Assembly: GCA_036278455.1 (NCBI GenBank)
Contig: DASULB010000385.1
Span: forward strand, 1 to 7,723
DNA: 7,723 nt
Origin: FW021-bin31 sp036278455
Lineage (GTDB): Bacteria; Bacteroidota; Bacteroidia; Chitinophagales; Chitinophagaceae
Reading direction: 5' to 3'
The notes under the pieces are model-generated. The model made no database searches. It was given only the letters and a program-made list of their open reading frames with translations, and had not been told where the DNA came from. This document shows positions 1 through 4,493 of this stretch, piece after piece. Numbering within the stretch: position 1 is the stretch's first letter; every line of letters starts with the position of its first letter. Position numbers and translations under genes: made by a program.

Positions 1-258
1 CAACTGGTTTGTACCTTCAATAATTCACTGACCATGGTAGATCAGGCTCTCATGCGAAAAGGAAGGATGATCGCCAAATATGAATTCGGGAAGCTGGGGA
101 TATCCAAAGCCCGGCGCCTTTCTGCCTATTTCGGGCATGACACCGTAATCAATGAGCCAATGACCATCGCCGATATTGCCAATCCACATGAAAAGGGTTA
201 TAATACAGGCAGCGTGGAAGTGGTGGGTTTTAAAAGGAAGGGCATTCTCAGTAACTAG
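1..258 (+). CDS. AAA family ATPase, C-terminal end (5' end outside window)
   Basis: The reading frame is open from base 1 to the TAG at 256-258 and gives the last 85 residues of a larger protein. Near its start it reads TFNNSLTMVDQALMRKGRM. This matches the sensor-1 Asn region followed by the 'D-x-AL-x-R-x-GR' segment with its conserved arginines, which closes the AAA ATPase core. A short alpha-helical lid (about residues 35-50) and a tail reading EPMTIADIAN, then VGFKRKG, follow. From family knowledge, this tail layout is seen in Bacteroidota AAA ATPases annotated only as ATP-binding proteins. Walker A and B lie upstream of the window, so nucleotide binding cannot be checked and the substrate is unknown. 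An internal ATG at 34 is not the true start, because family-conserved sequence precedes it. The gene is followed by mobile-element debris. Confidence 0.75.
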   Translation, partial: QLVCTFNNSLTMVDQALMRKGRMIAKYEFGKLGISKARRLSAYFGHDTVINEPMTIADIANPHEKGYNTGSVEVVGFKRKGILSN

Positions 259-276
259 TAGGTGTAGCTAGTAGGT
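255..276. repeat. 9-bp tandem direct repeat at the end of the AAA gene
   Basis: CTAGTAGGT occurs at 255-263 and again at 268-276, a 13-bp period. The first copy contains the TAG stop codon of the AAA gene. It is probably a small local duplication near the mobile-element junction. No function can be read from it. Confidence 0.5.
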
Positions 277-335
277 TAGTTCTTAAAATAGGTCGGCAAA
301 TTAAATATTAACCACATATTCCGGGATGCTTTTAA

Positions 336-479
336 CGCGGGCGTTATCTGAAAGATTCAGTAGAAAAGTACAAGGATAGATTCTGTCATTATCCGGCAGA
401 TGTTCTGGCGGGTGATGGTTATATTCCCGGCGGCCATATTCCCGGATTAAGCAAACTTATCTGTGGGGTAGGGTATTAT
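336..479 (+). pseudogene. IS5-type transposase remnant
   Basis: A frame without stops runs from just after a TAA (333-335) and has no usable start codon. It translates to YLKDSVEKYKDRFCHYPADVL in its first half. The pattern 'V-E-x-Y-K-x-R-F-G-x-Y-P-x-x-VLAD' is characteristic of the middle of IS5/IS1182-type DDE transposases, where it surrounds the second catalytic Asp. The matching segment here covers about 345-410. The usual YRNREN continuation is replaced by unrelated sequence containing a 10-bp direct repeat (ATATTCCCGG at 421-430 and 436-445). The frame closes with a TGA shortly after, and no terminal inverted repeats or other transposase domains are present. This is a short fossil and cannot be active. 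The assignment rests on my recognition of the motif. Confidence 0.5.
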
Positions 480-788
480 GCACGATGGTTACATGTCCGT
501 AACGAATGACATTCCAGATCCTCTTTGTATGATGACCCGCTTTTTGCGGGCAGTTTGAGAACGACACTATCCTTGAATTCATAGGCTTATCTGTGCTGAT
601 CTGATAAGATGAATCAGGCTTTCTCATTTTATAAGAAACCAATAAAATTACCCATCCGGAAAGCTGTAAAGTCGGATCAAATTTTCTTAAGCCTGACTTC
701 ATCACGGTTTTGGATTAACAGAAAATTGTAAGGCTTACCGGCTATTCAACGATCCTGGATGGGTAATCCTAATCATTATCTACTTAAG
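480..788. other. Intergenic region without a convincing gene
   Basis: This lies between the transposase remnant and the end of the ScyD/ScyE-type gene. It contains a perfect 5-bp GC-rich hairpin (CCCGC 536-540, loop TTTTT, GCGGG 546-550) without a following T-run, so it is not a good terminator. It also holds the 647-767 inverted-repeat element described separately. An 82-codon open frame on the - strand (457-705) has no family resemblance and no start signal, so I treat it as chance. Confidence 0.6.
647..767. repeat. Inverted-repeat element, 121 bp, MITE-like
   Basis: ATTACCCATCC at 647-657 is an exact inverted match to GGATGGGTAAT at 757-767, and the match extends about 3 bp inward with one gap. 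A second nested pair lies inside (AAGCCT 689-694 and AGGCTT 731-736). The outer arms are 99 bp apart. The element lies 22 bp beyond the stop codon of the - strand lipoprotein gene. Two readings are possible: a small non-autonomous transposable element (no clear target-site duplication is visible), or a long folded 3' end of the lipoprotein transcript, since the distal arm is followed on the - strand by a short T-rich stretch. Confidence 0.4.
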
Positions 789-1862
789 TTATTCATAGGT
801 AACTTTCAGAACAGAGCCATCCCCCAAGGACGTGACATACCATGTATGATCATTTACCTGCTTAATTCCGACAGGTTGGTTAAGACCGTCGGCAAGTAAC
901 TTAGTGGTTGATCCATCTGCCCACAGTAGTGATCCTGAATTGGGCGCAAAGCCTGATGCCGGGCTAAATGAGGAGGCATGCTGAACAAAAATATGAGTGG
1001 AGTTTATGCCTGCTGCCTGATCTACAAGCATAGTAAATCCCTTTTCATAAATAGAGACATTTCCCGACATGGAAACTTTATAAATCGTTGCCTGGTCGGG
1101 AAGGAACGGGAAACCAGTCAATGTAGTCACTAAGAAATTGCTTCCATCCCACATAATAGAAGTAGGTACAGATTGAACAGTTGGGCCACCAATTGGAGTA
1201 GGATTGCTGAAGTTGGGGATCTCTGCTAAAATATGATATTTATTTACGCCAGTACGTTGTACAATAGCATTGGCTCCGGCATCTGTAATGTACAGATTCC
1301 CGTCGGGACCTTTTGTAAGATTGTAAGGATGAGAGTCTTGTTCCGGGTTATTCGCAGAGGGAATTTGAGAAATTACTGCGGCAATATCTTCAGAGGGGAG
1401 CGTATTGGCATCTAAAGGTTTATTACCAGGTTTAAAGTGAGATATATCTGCCTGGTACAAATAATCTCCTGATAAAACATACAGTATTCCACCTTCCCGT
1501 AAGATGTGCACGGTTCCCTGTAATTCGTGGGAATGGACATTGGCATAGGAAGACAGATTGATGATAGCATCATGTTTTTGTCCGTTAGGAGTAATCACAA
1601 TTACTTTGCCATCATTGTTGTGGGTATCCCCTTTAGCGTCAGCAGTATCAGTACCACCCTCAGAAACCCAGATGTTGCCATGGGTATCTGTTTCAATTCC
1701 CATTGGTCCCGCAAGACCAGTAGCTATTGTTGTAATCTTAAGTTTTGGAGAATGGGGCATTCTATCTCCCCTTTTGCATCCAGCAAACACAATTAATAAG
1801 GCCATGCAGGCCATCAACCAGATAATTTTCGTGCTGGTTGGTTTCCTTTTTGAAAGTGTCAT
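789..1862 (-). CDS. ScyD/ScyE family lipoprotein (beta-propeller)
   Basis: A 357-residue protein with a lipoprotein signal peptide: basic N-terminus (SKRKPTSTK), hydrophobic stretch (about residues 13-28) and lipobox FAGC with Cys29 as the lipidation site. The mature part begins with ATGLAGPMGIETDTHGNIWVSEGG, in which the first 20 residues are a typical first blade of an NHL/SMP-30-like propeller. Further blades follow: GPDGNLYITDAG near residue 185, and SIMWDGSNFLVTTLTGFPF near residue 235. This blade order is that of the ScyD/ScyE family, named from cyanobacterial scytonemin clusters but widespread in Bacteroidota without a defined reaction. It is probably anchored in the periplasm or outer membrane, binding a ligand or partner. 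The start is chosen because the signal peptide begins there. No Shine-Dalgarno is seen, only an A/T-rich leader. It stands alone, with no pathway neighbours. Confidence 0.8.
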   Translation of the reverse strand: MTLSKRKPTSTKIIWLMACMALLIVFAGCKRGDRMPHSPKLKITTIATGLAGPMGIETDTHGNIWVSEGGTDTADAKGDTHNNDGKVIVITPNGQKHDAIINLSSYANVHSHELQGTVHILREGGILYVLSGDYLYQADISHFKPGNKPLDANTLPSEDIAAVISQIPSANNPEQDSHPYNLTKGPDGNLYITDAGANAIVQRTGVNKYHILAEIPNFSNPTPIGGPTVQSVPTSIMWDGSNFLVTTLTGFPFLPDQATIYKVSMSGNVSIYEKGFTMLVDQAAGINSTHIFVQHASSFSPASGFAPNSGSLLWADGSTTKLLADGLNQPVGIKQVNDHTWYVTSLGDGSVLKVTYE

Positions 1863-1906
1863 TTTAGTAAAATTTTAGTAATGAATAAAAAAATACCCTT
1901 ACATAC

Positions 1907-1919
1907 GCACCGCTGGTGC
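1907..1919. other. Small hairpin in the leader of the lipoprotein gene
   Basis: GCACC (1907-1911), a 3-base loop and GGTGC (1915-1919) form a perfect 5-bp hairpin about 45 bp upstream of the start codon at 1862. It lies in the presumed untranslated leader and could affect transcript stability. Its role is not known. Confidence 0.4.
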
Positions 1920-1924
1920 ATAAG

Positions 1925-1953
1925 TTTTTATAGGATAGATTTTTTATAGGATA
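1925..1953. repeat. Perfect 13-bp direct repeat in the leader of the lipoprotein gene
   Basis: TTTTTATAGGATA occurs at 1925-1937 and 1941-1953, a period of 16 bp. On the coding (-) strand this reads TATCCTATAAAAA twice. It sits between the candidate promoter element at 2054-2061 and the start codon. It may be an operator-like pair of binding sites or a simple tandem duplication. Confidence 0.55.
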
Positions 1954-2053
1954 TGCTTTTGCTAGGGTAACCAGAGAGTTGCACAACACAACATAACTGT
2001 CGGTAAAATAGGAGGTTTTCTGAGAACTTTATTCAACTTAAAATTACTAAGGG

Positions 2054-2061
2054 CAAAGGTA
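2054..2061 (-). promoter_or_regulatory. Candidate Bacteroidota -7 promoter element for the lipoprotein gene
   Basis: The - strand reads TACCTTTG here, an exact match to the Bacteroidota -7 consensus TAnnTTTG. No clear TTTG-type -33 element lies at the expected distance upstream. Transcription starting here would give a leader of roughly 185 bases containing the hairpin and the 13-bp repeats. The match is a single 8-mer, so it could be chance. Confidence 0.35.
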
Positions 2062-2600
2062 GATTTATTTTATCATTCCGCTTATTTTTTTATTTTGTCA
2101 GCATCATCCATTTAGGGCGTGATGGCCTGTAGAAGGCACTGATATTTTATCTGGTTATTCAATGACCATTAAATAAGCAATTCCATTCATTTGGGGCCCT
2201 GGTTTGAAGGAGAGTTTAAAGCTTTAAAACAACAAGAGGTTTTTGAGTGCTTTTGCTGATTCCCCTGCCCGGTTGCCCACCAGATTCTCTCATGGGTCAC
2301 CTGCCTTTTGAAGGTGAACAATTGGGTTTACCTTGGTGCGCCCATTTAACATCACAGCGTTAGGTTCTGTCTGTCGACCGTCAGGCTTATTGTCTGCGCG
2401 GTCCAGTGGTCGCGTGAATCGTCCGCCTGAATTGCCTTTTGGTTTGGGCCCAGGGAATTTTTGATGGCAGTCAACATAAGGATATTTATCAACCGTTCAC
2501 TGGTGTTAACAATACCTTCGTGCCCGGCCTTATGACCGGATTTTCAGAGACGTCAACGCTCTATTGCTGCATTGTGATCAAAACCCAGGTAGTTTTCGAT
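2062..2600. other. Intergenic region, possibly decayed coding sequence
   Basis: No intact gene is supported. On the - strand, two overlapping frames stay open for about 60 codons each in roughly 2280-2550. One contains HEGIVNTSERLINILML and the other FPGPKPKGNSGGRFTRPLDR. Neither has a sensible start, and I do not recognise either. Upstream of them, near 2560-2615, a third frame reads SIENYLGFDHNAAIER before a stop. This could be a frameshifted pseudogene or plain chance. A 6-bp hairpin (TCACCT 2297-2302, AGGTGA 2312-2317) is also present. Confidence 0.35.
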
Positions 2601-2605
2601 TGACC

Positions 2606-2627
2606 TGATACTATCACAGCAGTATCA
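2606..2627. other. Perfect 7-bp hairpin
   Basis: TGATACT (2606-2612), an 8-base loop and AGTATCA (2621-2627) are exactly complementary. On the + strand the hairpin is followed by an A-rich, not T-rich, run, so it is not an intrinsic terminator in that direction. A second hairpin starts 16 bases further on. Confidence 0.45.
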
Positions 2628-2642
2628 AAAGAAAATCTTCTG

Positions 2643-2663
2643 GACTACTTTGGCAACGTAGTC
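2643..2663. other. Perfect 6-bp hairpin
   Basis: GACTAC (2643-2648), a 9-base loop and GTAGTC (2658-2663) are exactly complementary. With the hairpin at 2606-2627 it marks the left edge of a stretch rich in potential RNA structure that continues to about 3240. Confidence 0.4.
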
Positions 2664-2747
2664 ATTTGGTGGAAGATATAGGGCGGGCCTAAGACAAAAA
2701 AACGATTTGTATGTTGGGTTTCGGAACAGAAAACCATTTGAGATGCA

Positions 2748-3013
2748 GTGTGTCCAGCAAAGGTGGATGTGTCCAAGTAGGAGCCTGTCCCTTCAAGCTA
2801 AGCGTCAAAGCCCTGTAACGTAGCAGCAAGGGCGGAGGTAGTGAAACCCTTGAAGCCTGCAAAAAAAACTGGAAAGCAGAGTGAGTGGGTTCCCAGGCTG
2901 TAACGAAAGTGAGCGCCAAGGTGGTCCCGTTATAATAGGAACATCAATGGCCTGTTGGCAGGTCAGGAACCGGATATCTGATGGAGAACCGGATGTTTTT
3001 TTTAAACGACATC
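2748..3013 (+). ncRNA. Highly structured RNA segment, possible group II intron 5' part
   Basis: Several exact helices can be drawn. CTTCAAG 2791-2797 pairs with CTTGAAG 2849-2855 and encloses GCCCT 2810-2814 with AGGGC 2829-2833. GGTTCC 2888-2893 pairs with GGAACC 2966-2971 and encloses GGCCTG 2949-2954 with CAGGTC 2959-2964 around a 4-base loop. GATGT 2992-2996 pairs with ACATC 3009-3013 across a T-rich loop. GTGTG at 2748-2752 fits the GUGYG start of group II introns, and the purine-rich linkers (GTAACGAAAGTGAGCG at 2899-2914) resemble their domain I. No reverse transcriptase and no good domain V with an AGC triad follow, so if it is an intron it is a truncated one. A run of eight T at 2996-3003 follows the AACCGGAT repeats. 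The overlapping short open frames on both strands are best explained as noise in a noncoding region. Confidence 0.35.
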
Positions 3014-3021
3014 ATAGTGCG

Positions 3022-3105
3022 AAGGCTGTAGCGTTCCGTATGGTATCGCCAGATGAGGTTTTCCCGTCAGACTGTGGACAAGGGTTCAAATCCCTTTTGC
3101 CTTTA
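3022..3105 (+). pseudogene. tRNA-like sequence 1, degenerate
   Basis: A near-cloverleaf can be drawn. The acceptor is 3022-3028 with 3097-3103, with five Watson-Crick pairs, one G-T pair and one mismatch. Bases 8-9 are TA. The D-stem is GCG 3031-3033 with CGC 3047-3049, and the D-loop contains GG. The T-arm is perfect: AAGGG 3080-3084, loop TTCAAAT, CCCTT 3092-3096, directly abutting the acceptor strand as in real tRNAs. The anticodon arm is the weak part: GATG 3052-3055 with CGTC 3065-3068 gives 4 bp, one of them T-G, and a 9-base loop instead of 7. The variable region is 11 bases. No CCA is encoded. No anticodon can be named safely. It is probably a decayed tRNA gene, or a divergent tRNA of a mobile element. 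Confidence 0.4.
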
Positions 3106-3111
3106 GAGGCA

Positions 3112-3163
3112 ACAGCTCCTCGGTAGAACAGCAGAATCAGTGGGTTCGATTCCTGCATTCATT
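3112..3163 (+). pseudogene. tRNA-like sequence 2, lacking an anticodon arm
   Basis: A D-arm-like segment (CAGCTCCTCGGTAGAACAGC at 3113-3132) is followed after only about 10 bases by an intact T-arm. The T-arm is GTGGG 3140-3144, loop TTCGATT, CCTGC 3152-3156, with five pairs of which two are wobble. GGTTCGATTCC matches the TPsiC box exactly. A normal tRNA has about 23 bases between these arms, so the anticodon arm appears deleted. No matching acceptor strand is found upstream. It begins within a few bases of the end of tRNA-like sequence 1. Confidence 0.4.
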
Positions 3164-3166
3164 TGT

Positions 3167-3240
3167 TAGCGGGTAGTGTATGGTACACACCGGGATTGGT
3201 CACCGTACCGGATGGAAGGTGCAAACGGTTAAAGCCCACA
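3167..3240 (+). pseudogene. tRNA-like sequence 3, weak
   Basis: TAGTGTATGGTACAC at 3174-3188 forms a perfect 4-bp D-stem (GTGT with ACAC) with a GG-containing loop, preceded by a GCGGG acceptor-like 5' strand. A TPsiC-like segment, GGTTAAAGCC at 3227-3236, is one base short of consensus. The spacing between the two arms is about 14 bases too long. Alone it would not be convincing. It is listed because it is third in a row with the same orientation and similar spacing. Confidence 0.2.
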
Positions 3241-3316
3241 AATCTTTAGTTAGTGAGTGATTGACCATTTTTCTAATTACATAGATGGAAAGATTCGTCG
3301 TCACTGTATCAAATGT

Positions 3317-3787
3317 TTATTTAAGATAGGACCTGAGCATCCAGGCCATTTTCTCATGCGCCTTAAGCACCCCGGTAAGAAAGTCTGACGTTCCCACGTC
3401 TTTATACTTTTCTTCCACGTCGCCGATGTGATTACGGATAGTTCTGGCAAGTGTCTCATGATCCTCTAGGAGGCTGTTGATCTGGGCGGTGGCCTCATCG
3501 GTATATTCTCCTTCCTCCAGGTCCGAGAGTTTGATAAAGTCCTTCAGACGGCCTTCGGCGAAATGGCCGATCTTGCGAACACGTTCGGCAACTTCATCAA
3601 TGATGACTGCCAGTTCAGTATATTGAGCTTCGTAGAATTTATGCATTTCCATAAAGCTCGGTGATTCAATGTTCCAGTGATAGTTGCGTGTTTTCGTATA
3701 GAGGACAAATTCGCTGGCCAGAAGTTTATTGAGGATTAAAGCGACGGCTTTGCTGTTTTTATCAGAGATCCCAATGTTTGCTTTCAT
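3317..3787 (-). CDS. dps: Dps family ferritin-like DNA-protection protein
   Basis: A 156-residue protein, a normal length for the Dps/mini-ferritin family. The ferroxidase ligands are visible: His37 (NYHWN), His49 and Glu53 (HKFYE), then Asp64 and Glu68 (DEVAE), giving H-x11-H-x3-E and D-x3-E. The C-terminus HEKMAWMLRSYL is typical of the last helix. Family members form 12-subunit cages in the cytoplasm that oxidise Fe(II) with hydrogen peroxide and store the iron, and some bind DNA. There is no long lysine-rich N-terminal tail, so DNA binding is uncertain. The start ATG has an AAGG ten bases upstream, a weak Shine-Dalgarno. The gene probably has its own promoter (3831-3862). The region just downstream of its stop is the tRNA-like cluster. 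Confidence 0.9.
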   Translation of the reverse strand: MKANIGISDKNSKAVALILNKLLASEFVLYTKTRNYHWNIESPSFMEMHKFYEAQYTELAVIIDEVAERVRKIGHFAEGRLKDFIKLSDLEEGEYTDEATAQINSLLEDHETLARTIRNHIGDVEEKYKDVGTSDFLTGVLKAHEKMAWMLRSYLK

Positions 3788-3830
3788 AATAGTGCTGCCT
3801 TTTTAATTTGATGAATACCGATAAGATTCT

Positions 3831-3862
3831 CTAAATTACGAACTTTTGAGCATATCCCAAAA
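3831..3862 (-). promoter_or_regulatory. Candidate promoter for dps
   Basis: On the - strand, TTG (3858-3860) followed after 19 bases by TAATTTAG (3831-3838) approximates the Bacteroidota layout of a -33 TTTG and a -7 TAnnTTTG, with one deviation in the -7 element. Transcription would start about 40 bases upstream of the dps ATG. No OxyR-like palindrome was found nearby. Confidence 0.3.
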
Positions 3863-3893
3863 TACATCCCAAGGCTTCCCGCTTTATGCATAT

Positions 3894-4379
3894 TCAAAAG
3901 ATCGGTTTACCGGAGGACTGCTGTTGCTCAAATACGGTATCCCGCGGTAGACCGGTGCCGTCCGCCGCGCTGGTGGCCAGCTCATCGCAGCGGTTGTTCA
4001 GGGCATTGGAAGCGTGACCCTTTACCCATACAAAATGAATGTGGTGTTTGTTATAAAGATCAAGGAAACGGAGCCAAAGGTCCTTATTCTTTTTGTTTTT
4101 GAACCCGCTTTTTACCCAGCCGAACAGCCATCTTTTCTCGACGGAATCGATGATGTATTTACTGTCGGAATAAATGGTGATTTGCTGGCCGTCTTTTTTT
4201 AATGCTTCCAGCGCGACGATGATCGCCATCAATTCCATGCGGTTGTTGGTGGTAAGCCGGTAACCGCCGGAAAGTTCTTTGCGATGCCCCTTCCAAAGCA
4301 GGATAGCGCCGTATCCTCCCGGGCCGGGATTTCCGCGCGATGCACCATCGGTGTATATGGTTATTTTGTCTTCGGGCAT
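3894..4379 (-). CDS. rnhA: Ribonuclease HI
   Basis: Cuts the RNA strand of RNA-DNA hybrids in the cytoplasm, removing R-loops and primers. With the start at 4379 the protein has 161 residues, typical for RNase HI. The DEDD active site is complete: Asp11 (YTDGASRGNPG), Glu49 (NNRMEL), Asp72 (YSDSKY) and Asp132, with the flexible-loop His122 (VKGHA). The basic-protrusion region WVKSGFKNKKNKDLW, found in E. coli-type enzymes, is present. The frame is open further upstream to an ATG at 4457, but those 26 residues (rich in R, T and N) are not conserved in the family. MPEDKITIYTDG is a normal beginning and has an A-rich leader in front. The gene lies 114 bases after the carboxylase gene in the same direction, so co-transcription is possible. 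Confidence 0.92.
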   Translation of the reverse strand: MPEDKITIYTDGASRGNPGPGGYGAILLWKGHRKELSGGYRLTTNNRMELMAIIVALEALKKDGQQITIYSDSKYIIDSVEKRWLFGWVKSGFKNKKNKDLWLRFLDLYNKHHIHFVWVKGHASNALNNRCDELATSAADGTGLPRDTVFEQQQSSGKPIF

Positions 4380-4493
4380 AAGGTCATAATTATTTTTAGT
4401 ATTTGTCCAGGTGGCCGTCTGCGGCCGGTAACGGCAGGCTTTCATACGGCATTGCAATAGGGGGCTATCATGGAATTCTCGCGATCCTGCTTT

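Noticed and set aside
536..550. GC-rich hairpin as an intrinsic terminator
   Set aside because: Only 5 bp and no T-run on either side, so termination is not supported.
457..705. 82-codon - strand open frame
   Set aside because: No recognisable domain, no start signal, and it overlaps the inverted-repeat element; most likely chance.
2689..3126. Two short open frames (76 codons on -, 81 codons on +) overlapping each other
   Set aside because: Low-complexity or unstructured translations in a region full of RNA-like helices and tRNA-like arms; no start signals and no family resemblance.
3202..3231. Candidate group II intron domain V (ACCGT with ACGGT around a GGAA-containing loop)
   Set aside because: The AGC catalytic triad is absent, the upper stem does not form properly and the length is short. 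It also overlaps tRNA-like sequence 3.
4380..4457. Upstream ATG extending ribonuclease HI by 26 residues
   Set aside because: The extension is not family-like, while the ATG at 4379 gives the standard RNase HI N-terminus.
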